In this document: one piece after another, positions 26,636 to 37,900 of the stretch
How positions within the stretch are numbered: position 1 is the first letter of the stretch
Layout of the letters: each line of letters opens with the position of its first letter
Assembly: GCA_002710685.1 (NCBI GenBank)
Contig: PALD01000071.1
Coordinates: 310,001-374,000 of the forward strand
Reading direction: 5' to 3'
DNA: 64,000 nucleotides
Source of the DNA: Cytophagaceae bacterium
GTDB taxonomy: Bacteria; Bacteroidota; Bacteroidia; Flavobacteriales; Flavobacteriaceae
Notes under the pieces: model-generated
Seen by the model: the letters and a program-made list of their open reading frames with translations, nothing else
Told to the model about the DNA's origin: nothing
The model's database searches: none
Program-made: the position numbers and the translations under genes

Positions 26636-26652
26636 TTTGGCTTTAAGCCAAA
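26636..26652. repeat. Mini-hairpin repeat (intergenic)
   Basis: TTTGGC-TTTAA-GCCAAA; after the SPT-like terminator. Confidence 0.75.
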
Positions 26653-26656
26653 TAAA

Positions 26657-28138
26657 CTACTTGCTGAACCCCGCCGGAAATACGGAAATATCGATACCCC
26701 AGATCACGGGTAGCAAAAAATAGGTGAACAGGGTAATGAGCACGATTGAAAAGATGTTGAGCCAGATGCCGGCCTTCATCATATCTGGGATGCGCAGGTA
26801 GCCAGAGCCAAAGACGATGGCATTGGGCGGTGTGGCCACGGGGAGCATGAACGCGCACGAGGCAGCGACCGTGACACCTATCATGAGCAGGTAAGGGTGC
26901 GTGTCAAACAATACCGCTACTGGAACGATGATGGGCAGCAACATGGCCGTTGTGGCCACATTTGAGGTAATCTCCGTCAAAAAGTTAACTGAGGCCACAA
27001 GGATGAGCACGAGCACGAACAATGAAATCCCTTGTATATTGACCAGTTTATCGCCTATCCACTGCGCCAGGCCCGTACTTGTGAACCCGGTTGCCAGGGC
27101 TAGCCCGCCGCCAAATAGCAGGATGATGCCCCAGGGCAGTTTTACGGCTTCTTCCCAGGTAAGGATGCGCTGGTTCTTTTTGCCGGTAGGCAATACAAAA
27201 AGGACAATGGAGAAGAATATGGCAATCACCGTGTCGTCAACGCCCGGTAAGAAAGGTGCGATGAGAAACGAGCGCGAAATCCAGCAGAGGGCGGTGAGTA
27301 TGAAAACGATAAGTACCGTCCTTTCTTGCCGCTGCATCTTCCCCAGGGCGTTGAGCAGCCTCCTGATTTCTGTACGGCCACCAGGAAATTCACTGGGTAT
27401 CTGTATGTCCTTGCTCTTAAAGGCAAATCTTGTGAGGTAGTACCAGCAGGCAGCAAGGAGAAGGATTGATATGGGCAGGCCGTATAGCATCCATTGCATG
27501 AAGGTGATCTGGGTGCCGTAGGTTTCTTCAAGGATGCCTGCCAGGACAAGATTGGGCGGTGTGCCTATCAAGGTGCCAATTCCGCCTATGGATGCTGCGT
27601 ATGCAATGGCGAGCATGAGGGCCTTGCCAAAGGCCAGTTGTTCATCTTCTTTAGTGGCAGCGTTGTCCTTGAGCTGGGTTACGATTGCCATACCTATGGG
27701 CAGCATCATCACAGCGGTTGCGGTATTTGAAATCCACATCGAGAGAAACGCGGTGGCGGCCATGAAGCCCAGGATTATCCTATTGGTCTTTATGCCCATG
27801 AGGTTGATGATATTCAGGGCAATCCTGCGGTGGAGGTTCCATTTTTCAATGGCAATGGCAATGATGAAACCGCCCATGTACAAAAAGACATATTTATGTC
27901 CATAAGAGGGTGTGACCTGGTCAATGCCCAGCGCACCGGTAAGGGGCATCAATACTAATGGCAGCAATGCTGTAACGGCAATGGGCACGACCTCCATGGT
28001 CCACCATAGGGCCATCCAGGCGGCAGTGCCCAGCACGGCATGCCCTTCGGGCGAAAGCCCATCTAGCCCTATCATGTTGTTTAAAAAAAGAAACAGTGCC
28101 GGGCCCAGGATCAGTCCAATTATTTTTGATGTTTTCAT
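26657..28138 (-). CDS. SLC13/DASS family sodium:anion symporter
   Basis: 493 residues, about 11-12 membrane helices. Na+-coupled uptake of dicarboxylates or sulfate. Family marks: SIGGIGTLIGTPPNLVL near residue 190 (the SNT-like hairpin motif) and a second STATT/SNVATTAMLLPI motif near 395, followed by the ATPPNAIVFGSGY signature near 442. Whether it carries C4-dicarboxylates or sulfate is undecided; sulfate would fit the neighbouring sulfonolipid-like pair, but the gene is convergent to them and has its own transcription unit. Confidence 0.9.
   Translation of the reverse strand: MKTSKIIGLILGPALFLFLNNMIGLDGLSPEGHAVLGTAAWMALWWTMEVVPIAVTALLPLVLMPLTGALGIDQVTPSYGHKYVFLYMGGFIIAIAIEKWNLHRRIALNIINLMGIKTNRIILGFMAATAFLSMWISNTATAVMMLPIGMAIVTQLKDNAATKEDEQLAFGKALMLAIAYAASIGGIGTLIGTPPNLVLAGILEETYGTQITFMQWMLYGLPISILLLAACWYYLTRFAFKSKDIQIPSEFPGGRTEIRRLLNALGKMQRQERTVLIVFILTALCWISRSFLIAPFLPGVDDTVIAIFFSIVLFVLPTGKKNQRILTWEEAVKLPWGIILLFGGGLALATGFTSTGLAQWIGDKLVNIQGISLFVLVLILVASVNFLTEITSNVATTAMLLPIIVPVAVLFDTHPYLLMIGVTVAASCAFMLPVATPPNAIVFGSGYLRIPDMMKAGIWLNIFSIVLITLFTYFLLPVIWGIDISVFPAGFSK
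28049..28060. repeat. Mini-hairpin repeat (in DASS gene)
   Basis: GGGC-GAAA-GCCC; encodes LSPEG. Confidence 0.55.
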
Positions 28139-28243
28139 GTTTATAAATCAGGTAAGTACAAGATAATAAAATACTCTTCAAGGGTTAACCTTGTCTTCAA
28201 GGCTCTTGATTTTATGCTATATTTATTTACTTTAAAATTCTCC

Positions 28244-30262
28244 ATGAGAAAATTATACCTATTTTTTTTATGCATTATCACTCTAGTCTCTTATGCTCAA
28301 TCCCAAAATATTGATATTGATAAAAGCATTAAAGAGACAAGAAAAAGAATTGCTGGTGAGGGTAAAGCTATACAACTGGAAGCTTTAGACAGTATCATAA
28401 ATTTCCTTGAACAAGAACTCGACCCCAAATATGATACGATCTATCTTGAGGCAATTGCCATGAGCAATGAGCTTGATTCCATAACAAAAGAAACAGAGAT
28501 TACGGCAGATCTTATCTATAGATATAACCAGCGGGACGCAGCACAAGGACAAAAACTTTTTGAAGATTATTTAAAAAAGGACTTTAGCCGTAGTTCATAT
28601 CATGAAAAAGCCAGGCTCTACCTTAATGGTGCAGATAGCTATTATTTTATGGGGGACTATAAAAAAGCCCTTAAAAATTATAAAAAGGCGGATTCGCTTT
28701 CGCGAAAGACAAATAATCTAAGACTTACTGGATTAATACAACTATACACCAGTGAACTCTATGCAGAAAAAGGAGATTTTATTACCGCTGTACAAGAGTA
28801 TCCCAAGGCCATAAAATTGTTAGAGAAGGTTAAAGACACCTTTAATATCATCGGGTCAAAAATTGGGCTCTCAATTTTATATAGTAAAAATGGGTTTTAT
28901 GAAGAGTCAGCCGCAGAAGCCACGGAGGTAATTGCACTGGCCAGGAAGGCTAAGATATATTCAAGTTTATCTGTAGTGCTTTATAACAAGGCAATTGTAG
29001 AGAAAAAACTGGGACATCCGGCGGAGCAGCTCAAGCTTGTCAAAGGAGCTTATGAGGCAAATAAAAAGTCAGAATATAGGAGTCAAATGGAACCAAGTTT
29101 CCTGAGTGGGTTAATTAAAGTACTGGCACAACAGGGTAAGCTCAAACAAGCAAAAGATTATTTGGACACGATCCAAAATAAACCCGCATATTATAGGGAA
29201 GGTGTAAATGAAATGGGTTATAAAGCTGCTTTGATGGAAATATCCCTTGCAGGAAAAAACTACAAAAATGCACTTAAACTAGGTGAGGGATATAGGGAGA
29301 AAACTAATCAAAGTGAACAGATTGATAATCGTATTGAGGCCGAGAACTTTCTTTATCGTGCATATAAAAGTGCTGGTAAAACACCAGAGGCATTAAGGCA
29401 TTATGAACGCTCTATTAACATGAGGGATTCCCTCTCGGGGATTTTAAAGGCAAAACTAATCGCGTATTATAAAACCATTTATGAGACCGAAAAGCAAAAA
29501 CATACCATAGAAAATCAAAAGAAAGATATAGCACTTCTAGACAGTCTTAGCAAGAATAGGCGTAACTGGATACTATTTGGTGGTTTAGGGCTAGTATTTG
29601 CTTTTGTGTTGATCATGATGTCAAGGTCCAGAAATGCAGTAAGAAAAAGAAATGAACTTCAAGAGCAATTTGCCCAAGAACTTATACAAGCACAAGAAAA
29701 TGAACGATCCCGGCTGGCCATGGAACTTCATGACAGTGTGGGGCAAAAGATCATGTTGCTTTCGCGAAAGACAAAATCAAAAAATGATCCCGATATGGAA
29801 TCGCTTGCAGGCAAAACCCTTGAGGAGCTTCGCAGTATTTCCCGAGGCCTGCATCCGCCTACCCTGAATGATTTTGGGATTACCCAGACAATCATTAACT
29901 TAATAAATGAGATTGATGAGCATTCTTCCATATTTTTTACCAATGAAATTGAAAATATCGATGATGTACTAAGCAAGGAAACCTCACTACATCTATACAG
30001 GATATTTCAGGAAATTTTAAACAATATGGTAAAGCATAGTGCCGCCAGGGAAGCTTCGGTTACCATAAAGAAGGACGCGCGTATGATACGTGCGACAATA
30101 ATAGACAATGGGATAGGTTTTGCAGTTGATGAAAATATCAATAACACCACTACACTGGGCATGAAGACCTTGATGGAAAGAATGAAGATCATCAAATCAA
30201 GGGTTGAAATAAACAGTAATAAAAATGGCACAAAATTTCATATTTACATTCCATTTGCATGA
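28244..30262 (+). CDS. TPR-containing sensor histidine kinase (HisKA_3/NarX-type)
   Basis: About 672 residues. Start chosen at ATG 28244, giving a clean signal peptide (MRKLYLFFLCIITLVSYAQ); the ATG at 28214 would add ten residues in front. Periplasmic tetratricopeptide repeats (about 90-400; e.g. YHEKARLYLNGADSYYFMG), coiled coil, one membrane helix near 440-460 (WILFGGLGLVFAFVLIMM), then the HisKA_3 dimerisation helix ERSRLAMELHDSVGQK with the phosphorylated His near 490 and a HATPase domain (NNMVKHS, DNGIGF). Overlaps the response regulator by four bases. Senses an unknown envelope signal. Two hairpin repeats inside, both read as LSRK. Confidence 0.9.
   Translation: MRKLYLFFLCIITLVSYAQSQNIDIDKSIKETRKRIAGEGKAIQLEALDSIINFLEQELDPKYDTIYLEAIAMSNELDSITKETEITADLIYRYNQRDAAQGQKLFEDYLKKDFSRSSYHEKARLYLNGADSYYFMGDYKKALKNYKKADSLSRKTNNLRLTGLIQLYTSELYAEKGDFITAVQEYPKAIKLLEKVKDTFNIIGSKIGLSILYSKNGFYEESAAEATEVIALARKAKIYSSLSVVLYNKAIVEKKLGHPAEQLKLVKGAYEANKKSEYRSQMEPSFLSGLIKVLAQQGKLKQAKDYLDTIQNKPAYYREGVNEMGYKAALMEISLAGKNYKNALKLGEGYREKTNQSEQIDNRIEAENFLYRAYKSAGKTPEALRHYERSINMRDSLSGILKAKLIAYYKTIYETEKQKHTIENQKKDIALLDSLSKNRRNWILFGGLGLVFAFVLIMMSRSRNAVRKRNELQEQFAQELIQAQENERSRLAMELHDSVGQKIMLLSRKTKSKNDPDMESLAGKTLEELRSISRGLHPPTLNDFGITQTIINLINEIDEHSSIFFTNEIENIDDVLSKETSLHLYRIFQEILNNMVKHSAAREASVTIKKDARMIRATIIDNGIGFAVDENINNTTTLGMKTLMERMKIIKSRVEINSNKNGTKFHIYIPFA
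28697..28708. repeat. Mini-hairpin repeat (in TPR kinase)
   Basis: Palindrome CTTTCGCGAAAG; encodes LSRK between TPRs. Confidence 0.75.
29759..29770. repeat. Second mini-hairpin repeat in TPR kinase
   Basis: CTTTCGCGAAAG again in the same frame; encodes LSRK after the phospho-His helix. Confidence 0.75.
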
Positions 30263-30915
30263 AAGACAGTAAACATATCACGGTAGTGATTGCAGATGAT
30301 CACCCCATGCTTTTACGGGGGTTGAATGATGAATTGACTGAAAAAGGATATCATGTTCTCGGTCAAGCCGAAAACGGTATCAGGGCTTTGCAATTAATCA
30401 TAGAACATCAACCCATGGTTGCCCTTATTGATATTGATATGCCGGTTTTAAAAGGGCTTGAAGTAATCAAGAAGGCGAAGTTAAAGACGAGCAGTACAAG
30501 ATTCATCCTGCTTTCATTTCATAGGGAAACAACGTATGTGATACAAGCAAAAACACTAAGTATTGATGGATATTTATTAAAGGAAGATTCTTTTGATGAA
30601 ATTGAAAAGTGTATTCATGCTGTGATAAATGGAGAACAATATTTCAGTAATTCGTTTAAGGGCATGGAGATGACAAGTGCCAATAAAGAACTACGGATGC
30701 TCAGGAACTTAACACCATCTGAAAGAAAAATATTAAAGCTCATCGCAAAGAGCTATTCAAGTCAAGAAATGGCAGACTCCCTGTATGTTTCCATACGCAC
30801 TATTGAAAAACACAGGAGCAACATAATAAGCAAGCTACAAGTAAACCCTTCTACCCATTCATTGACCCACTGGGCGCTGGAAAATAAAGATATCATATTG
30901 AATTTTCACACCTAA
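30259..30915 (+). CDS. NarL/LuxR-type response regulator
   Basis: 218 residues: receiver domain 1-125 (VVIADDHPML, phospho-acceptor Asp in LIDIDMP near residue 56, LSF...K switch) and C-terminal LuxR helix-turn-helix about 150-212 (LTPSERKILKLIAKSYSSQEMAD, SIRTIEKHRSNI). Translationally coupled to the TPR kinase by ATGA overlap. A 20-bp perfect palindrome begins 28 bases after its stop, ahead of the fibre-tip gene, and could be its binding site. Confidence 0.93.
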   Translation: MKDSKHITVVIADDHPMLLRGLNDELTEKGYHVLGQAENGIRALQLIIEHQPMVALIDIDMPVLKGLEVIKKAKLKTSSTRFILLSFHRETTYVIQAKTLSIDGYLLKEDSFDEIEKCIHAVINGEQYFSNSFKGMEMTSANKELRMLRNLTPSERKILKLIAKSYSSQEMADSLYVSIRTIEKHRSNIISKLQVNPSTHSLTHWALENKDIILNFHT

Positions 30916-30942
30916 CCTTAAAAGTTAAAAATTTAACATATT

Positions 30943-30962
30943 AATACGTAGTACTACGTATT
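30943..30962. promoter_or_regulatory. 20-bp perfect palindrome, candidate response-regulator operator
   Basis: AATACGTAGTACTACGTATT is its own reverse complement over all 20 bases. It lies between the LuxR-type regulator and the fibre-tip gene, 94 bases before the latter's start. No T run, so not a terminator. LuxR-type dimers bind such dyads. Confidence 0.6.
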
Positions 30963-31007
30963 ATTCACGTGTTTACACCCTAATGTTTTCATTTTCTTAT
31001 ACTTATA

Positions 31008-31027
31008 TTGTTAACGTTTTTTAACAA
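31008..31027. promoter_or_regulatory. TTGTTAA / TTAACAA inverted repeat upstream of fibre-tip gene
   Basis: Perfect 7-bp arms (31008-31014, 31021-31027) with spacer CGTTTT, 29 bases before the start; a second possible regulator site or 5' leader hairpin. Confidence 0.4.
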
Positions 31028-31055
31028 ACCATAACTCTCATCAAAATATTACACA

Positions 31056-31943
31056 ATGAAAACAAAATTATTCTTAGGATTAATGCTTTTTTTGGGTTTA
31101 AGCTTTCGCGGAAGCGCCCAGAGCACAGCAGAGGCTAACGGTATTGCCATACAGGGCATTGCCCGTGACGATAACAATACCGCAATGGCGGATGAAGACA
31201 TCAAGTTAGAATTTACCATCTATTTTTTGGACTCATCGAATAATCCGGCGAATATCTATACAGAAAATAAAACGCTTCACACAGATGCCTTTGGTGTGTT
31301 TTCGCATGTTATCCAGCCTGGTAATGTTAATTATTCAAAAATTGCCAATACTGAAGCCTACCTTAAAATTGAAGATGCTGATGGGGTGGTTTTTTCAGAT
31401 GAAAAGCTTAAGATGGTACCCTATGCCGTATCGGCCTATAATGGTGTGCCCACGGGAGCAATCATGCCTTTTTTGGGAACCACGGCTCCAGATGGATGGA
31501 TGCTGTGTGATGGTAGTGCCATACCCAATACCGCGGCGGGTACTTATTTAAAAGCATTGCTGGGCGGTAATAATGTGCCTGACTTAAGAGGTACCTTTTT
31601 AAGAGGAACGGGTACAAGTCCTACAAATGGTCAAAATGGACCCAACCTTAATGGCTATCAAGGAGAAAATCTAAAATCACACCTCCATTATGTGGATTTG
31701 CAAACAAGTTTACAGGGAGACCACAACCATACCAATGGTTCATATAGTCAATTATTGGCAAATGATGGTAGAAATACGGTTGCAAGCTTAGATAATTCTG
31801 CTGGAGAGCCAAAACTTACCAGCTCAGCCACCATGCTACCTGCAGGATCTCACATACATGATGTTGAGGGAAATACAAATAACTTTGGAGGCAATGAAAC
31901 CCGCCCTGTCAACTATGGTGTGAACTATATCATCAAACTATAA
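31056..31943 (+). CDS. Secreted tail-collar / fibre-tip-like protein
   Basis: 295 residues with signal peptide MKTKLFLGLMLFLGLSFRGSAQ, so it acts outside the inner membrane. Residues about 25-130 are a beta-rich N-terminal domain also seen in Bacteroidota exported proteins (DIKLEFTIYFLDSS...). Residues about 132-180 are a phage tail-collar domain (GAIMPFLGTTAPDGWMLCDG, DLRGTFLRGTG). The C-terminal part has three His-x-His motifs (SHLHY, DHNHT, SHIHD) and ends ETRPVNYGVNYIIKL, like the metal-coordinating receptor-binding tips of phage fibres. No other phage genes are nearby. 11 bases before the giant surface-protein gene. Signal peptide carries a hairpin repeat. Confidence 0.83.
   Translation: MKTKLFLGLMLFLGLSFRGSAQSTAEANGIAIQGIARDDNNTAMADEDIKLEFTIYFLDSSNNPANIYTENKTLHTDAFGVFSHVIQPGNVNYSKIANTEAYLKIEDADGVVFSDEKLKMVPYAVSAYNGVPTGAIMPFLGTTAPDGWMLCDGSAIPNTAAGTYLKALLGGNNVPDLRGTFLRGTGTSPTNGQNGPNLNGYQGENLKSHLHYVDLQTSLQGDHNHTNGSYSQLLANDGRNTVASLDNSAGEPKLTSSATMLPAGSHIHDVEGNTNNFGGNETRPVNYGVNYIIKL
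31102..31115. repeat. Mini-hairpin repeat (in fibre-tip signal peptide)
   Basis: GCTTTCGCGGAAGC; encodes SFRGS of the signal peptide. Confidence 0.65.
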
Positions 31944-31954
31944 ATAGTAGGATC

Positions 31955-34900
31955 ATGAAAAGATTATTACTATTTGTAGGATTTTTTATCCTGCTCACGC
32001 CCTTTTTATGGGCACAACAGGAGGATGGCGCAAGGGTGGTGATACCTGCACAGGCGGTACAGGCCAATGGGGTGACCATACAGGTTGGTGTGCCTTTCCT
32101 GGGAGAAAACAGGAACGCTGTTAAACGTAGGTTGTTACCCATAGATGTTCGCTTTCCCTGGGATGTGCTTTATCTTTTTGAAACTTTTGCCGAAACGTCT
32201 TTTGATGTCTCAAAAGGATATTACAGTGATAAAATACGTATCGACTGGGAGTTGAGGAACAATTTTGACCTTGTTTCAAATATTAAAATATATAGGAGGC
32301 AATATACTGTAGAAGGTAACGATCCTTATGAATTTGTAGCTTCGGTAAGTTCTACTACTACTTCGTATGAAGATCAATATGTAGAAGGAGGTATATTGTA
32401 TGAATATAAAATATTGGCAGATGGAATCTTAGATGGGGAAGTGCGATATGCAAACTTTATAACAGGAATAGGTTTTAGAAACCCCACGGCCACGGTTACT
32501 GGAAATATAGTTTTTGAGGGAGGAAACCCTGTTGAGGATGTCATCGTGCGTGCAACGAGCAATGGCAATACCAGTAATTATGGTGCAGCACTAAAAATTC
32601 CTGCAGATGGTTTTGCAGATATTAGGGGGATTTCAAAACCTATTACCACTACAGCAACACTACAAGCATGGGTAAAGCCCTTAACGGCATATACTTCAGC
32701 CACGGACAACCCTATTTATCTTTTTGATATCAAGGGTGCTGGTAATCACAAGGTAAGTGTACGATATGATCCTGACAATCAAAAAATAGTTGTGGAAGTT
32801 GCCGGTAATATTTTTGAAATAGAAAATTATTTTCCATCGGGAAGGCTCAATACACGCGGGGATGATGAGCTTGTGCCCGTATCTGTTTTTAATACGGCAT
32901 TCACACATATTTCAGTGGTTTTACAAGATGGGGAATTGCCACAATTGTTTGTCAATGGGCGTCCCATGACCCAGGAATATGTGAGCTCTACCCATGCTGC
33001 GCTAGAAGGCACCGTGGGATATACCATGCCTTTTTTTGGCGTACGCCAAACAACAACTTCTCCAATAGATATGCAAGCTTCTGCAAATACGGAATGGGAT
33101 CGTGTTACTGTAGGTGGAAATATGGATGCCATGGTTGATGAGATCAGGATTTGGAAAAGCGTCCTGGATGCCGAAACGATCAGAAAGGATTATAGGCGTT
33201 ATATAAGCGGCAATAATGCTGACCTTATAAGTTATACACGGGCCAATGAAGGCGTGGGGCAATATGCCTATGATCTTTCCAGGATGGGTTTTACCTATAA
33301 CAAGAATAATGCAAGGTTGTGGACAACATCTACCCCCGTTGCCGATAGGATTACCTGGACAAGTGGTCTAGGCAATATACCCACGGCAGAGCAACTGGGG
33401 ATACTGGGTATTACCGATGTTAATGGAAATTATGAAATCACATCCATCCCTTATTCTGGCACGGGAGAATCTTTTAAGATCACGCCACTATTTGGTCAAC
33501 ATCAATTTGAGCCGGGACAACAACTGGTTTATTTGGGTCAGGGTTCTGAAGTGGTGAACAAGATTGATTTTAAGGATATCTCATCATTTGTGTTCAAGGG
33601 AAAGATACTTTATGATTCAAGGAATGTTTTTCCATCTTTTGTAGAAGCTAATGGAGGGAATTTTCAGGGACTTTCTGACGGGGATGAATATGTTACAGGA
33701 CCTGGTATCCTTGATGAAGGATACAATTATTTTGAGAAAAATGGCAAAAAATATTCCAAAGGGGAATATTGGTTGAATGATAATGGCACCCCGGGTAATA
33801 TTACTGATGATTATCTAGAGCGTTATGCCCGTATAAGCCCTGAGGGTGTCAATGTGTATATCGATAACCAGATTGTACTAGACAAGAACAATGTGCCCGT
33901 GGTCACAGATGCCAATGGAAACTTTGAGATAAGCGTCCCCATTGGCAATCATTATATTTCAGTTAAGAAAGATAAGCATGATTTTATTTATGCTGGGCGT
34001 TTTCCTGCAGAACCGGGCACATTTAAAGAGTTTTTTGAGGATGTCGTGGAGCAAACGGTTTTTGTGGATACTACCAAAGTAGTTCTAGTGGGCAAGGTCG
34101 TGGGCGGTAGCGTTGAGGCCGAAAAGCCTATAGGCTTTGGTGCAGATGGTCTACGGGAAGAATCGGTTAACGTTAATGGTACCATTCAAGATGTTGTAGT
34201 GAGTTCAGTGAACAATATAGGGCAGGCAAGTATCGTGTTGAACTATTCCCCGCCAGGATTAACTGATGGTCCATACACAAGAACCCGTATTACAACAAAC
34301 GAGCAGAGTGGGGAATTTAGAAAGAAACTTCTACCACTTAACTATGATATTAAAGAAGATACCGGTATCACGATCTTGAGCAATTCAACCCTAGACCTCC
34401 TGGACTCTAATGAAAGTGTTAATCTCAAAGAAATACCGCTCACGGAAACTCCAGAATTTGAGTTGCCTAACGGCGAAATGATTACGGGAGAGCCCTATCA
34501 TCTATATAAACCATTTGTTTATAGGTCTACGCCCGTGTTGCGGGTCACTGATCAGACCAGCGATGAATTAATCAACATAAACGATACTGATGTCATCTCC
34601 ACCGAAGGTTTTCAATATCCCGTGTATAGTCAATTCTTAACCTATAAAATTGACCTCATGACTTTTGAAAGGTATGAAAACCTAGACAGTGGCACACCTG
34701 TGGAAAGCCTTGTCCCCATAATAGATGGTCAATTGAACATCACGAACAACCTGGCACTTGATGACTCAGAAGAAATCAAACGGGATGATAATGATCAAAG
34801 TATCATACATTATACCTTCAGGGCGGGATTACCGTCTATCTCACCCCCCTTCACACGGAATATAGATATAAAATACACCATTAATGAAGTTGATTATCCT

Positions 34901-37900
34901 GCCGAGAATTATATCAAGGAAGGGATTATATTAGGAGGGCAATCAGATGGTAGTCAAACCTTTATTACCGCAGGCCCTGATATTCCTGAGATAATCCTAA
35001 GGGATCCCCCAGGGTCAGAAAGCTCAGCATCAATAGAATCTGGTGAAAGCATAACGTTTAATGTCAATTATGATGGTGCAGAAGGCGGTGGAGCTTCAGA
35101 GGACATTAAAGTTTTCGGAGGCGTAAAAACAGCGGGCGGTGGCGGTCTAGCTGGCCCCGTGATTGAAGCTCAGGCAGTGAATACACTTAATTTTGGGATT
35201 AGTGCTAAAGCGACATCAAAGGATGGAAAGAGCCTTACAAAAACATATACTTTCAATCAAACTATTTCAACAAGTGACGATATTAGGTTTGTGGGTGCTG
35301 ATGGTGACCTGTATATAGGATATTCTAAAAATTATTTCTATGGTAAGTTTGATAATGTACAATCTTCAGAAAATCAAATAAATGGTGCTGTTGATCTTGT
35401 GCTGGAGAACACTGCTGGTGAAAAAGCTTATATATCAAAACAGAAGGCTATGTTCTTTGTAGAAGAACCTTCAGAAACTTTTTTTGTCTATTCTCAAAAG
35501 TATATCCTGGAAACTGTGATTCCAGAATTAGAATTGATCATTTCAAACATTGATAATGGGATTATAAGTGAAAATGACCCAGGAGTTCTTACAAAAGATG
35601 AATATCAACAACAGATCTATCTATGGCGCAAGACAATTTTAGAAAATGAAAGGAAGAAGTATCTAGCACTCAAGGATAGATCAGCAATTCAAGAAGGAAT
35701 AGAAAATCAACTGGATAGTTATATTGAAGATATTACCAATGTTATAAGCGATGCAAATGTGGGAGTGGGGTATGAGAATGCCCTGCAAAATAAAATTGAA
35801 CAATTTGAGGGGCTCAAAACTTTGCTGGATGAACAGTTTTATAAAAATGTGTCTTTTGATGATGGGGTAGGCGAGTTTTCTAGAAGTGTTGAAACAGTTG
35901 TTGTAAACGGGGATTCTTATGAATATAATGTTACTGTAGATGAATCCTTTGCATTGGATCTGGGATTTACATTCAATAAAGTGGGTCTTGTCAGCACAAC
36001 AAGTGTTTTTTCAAACCAGGATTATAACGCCGCTTTAGAAACTGAAGATACAAAGACCACGACAGTAAATTATACCTTAAAAGATGGTGACCGGGATAAT
36101 TTTTTAAGTGTGGATGTGGTTAATGCATTTGATGGCAACGGACCCATATTTTCAACCGTAGGTGGGGCAACTTCCTGTCCCTGGGAGGGCGAGGAGCTTT
36201 CCCATTTCTACAATCATTCCACGTATGATCCAGATAACAGTGTGGTAGAAGAACTGCCCGAAGATAAACGTGAGCAGCTCAGTTTTGCAACACAACAGGT
36301 TGAAGTACCCAGGATAAGCGTTGACGTTGCAGAAGTATTCAATGTGCCAGAAACAGATGCAGCAGAGTTTACATTATTGCTTGAAAACAATAGCGCTACA
36401 GAACTTGATATTTATTTTGACATCGTGGTGGATAACAGTACAAATCCCAACAGTGCAATCTTTAATATTAATCAAAATGGCACCGAGGTTTTTGTGCCTT
36501 ACGGTAAAACCATAGAATATAAACTTACCCTGCAGAAATCCATAAGCGATGTATATGATTATGAAGATATAGACATCTATATCTTATCACAATGCGATCC
36601 ATATAACACGTATGATTACACCACGGTTTCTGCACATTTCGTGCCCTCGTGTTCTAAGGTAAGCGTGCTTGCTCCCCTAGAAAACTGGACCTATAACAGG
36701 GATATTGCCTTTAATACAGATGGCACCACAAAACCCATGAACATAAATCTAGGTAATTACAGTACGGTTTTTAATGGATTTAAAAAGATTGACCTAGAAT
36801 ATAAGCTGGCCTCAGCACCTACATGGAACCGCCTGCAGACCTATTACACATCGCAGGCTTTTTATGACGAGGCTGATGCTGCAGGGGAGGATGAAATTAC
36901 ACTCATTACAGATGCCTCCGTGACATATCCCTTTGATATAGTTGCATTGCAACTTAATGATGGTGAATATGAAATACGGGCAAGGAGCACCTGTACAAAT
37001 GGCACGGAATATATCTCTCAACCTATAAAGGGAAGGATAGACCTTTCATCGCCCAGGCGTTTTGGCACTCCTCAACCTATTGATGGTATCCTGGGTGCAG
37101 GAGAGGACCTTTTGGCAAGGTTCAATGAAAATATATTTTACAATTCAGCGGTATCGTCCATTGAAATTACTGGGCAAACAAATCAATTGCCCATCAATCA
37201 TGAGGTTTCGGTTTATTTTGAAGGTCAAGACAATACCATGACCATTGAAACCCCCATGGTGACTGATGGTGATTTTGCACTGGAATTCTGGATGAACAAC
37301 GCGACCACTTCCGCGCAAGCGGTAATAGCTAAACAGCAAGGTGGGTTTGAGATTAAGCTTGATGGCCCGGATATAGTATTTACCTATGGTGATAAAACAG
37401 CCCGTGGAGCTATTTCCAGAGACGGTTTGTTTCACCATTATACCTTTTCACTGGACAACGCAGGGGGTGAACTTATCGTGTATGAAGATGACCGCGTGGT
37501 AGGGGAAGGCTCGGGGATGGTGAATTCCCTTAATGGAAGCAACAACCCCATAATACTGGGGGGCAATAGTTTTAAGGGAAATATCAATGAGCTAAGGTTA
37601 TGGCATAAAGCACTTTCTCTTGAGGATGCCTATGCTGCCATGTATGATAAATTGCAGGGCAATGAAAGTGGTTTAATAGGATACTGGCCCATGACTGAAG
37701 GCCATGGTAGTATTGCAAATGACCTTGCCCGCTTTAAAAATGCCATCATTACTGCTTCATGGGACATTAAGCCTAAGGGAAATTCCTATGATTTTAAAAA
37801 TGGGCAATATCAACTTCTTGATAATACCAGCTTTGTACAATTGACCCCCACGATGGATGCCTCCATAACCTTCTGGGTAAAAACAGCAACACCGCAGCAA

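Noticed and set aside
26901-27440. Antisense frame of 179 codons in the DASS transporter
   Set aside because: Opposite a clear SLC13 gene; composition is a mirror of membrane codons.
31056-31943. Prophage, suggested by tail-collar domain
   Set aside because: Has a signal peptide and no capsid, tail, integrase or lysis genes nearby; neighbours are host surface and regulatory genes.
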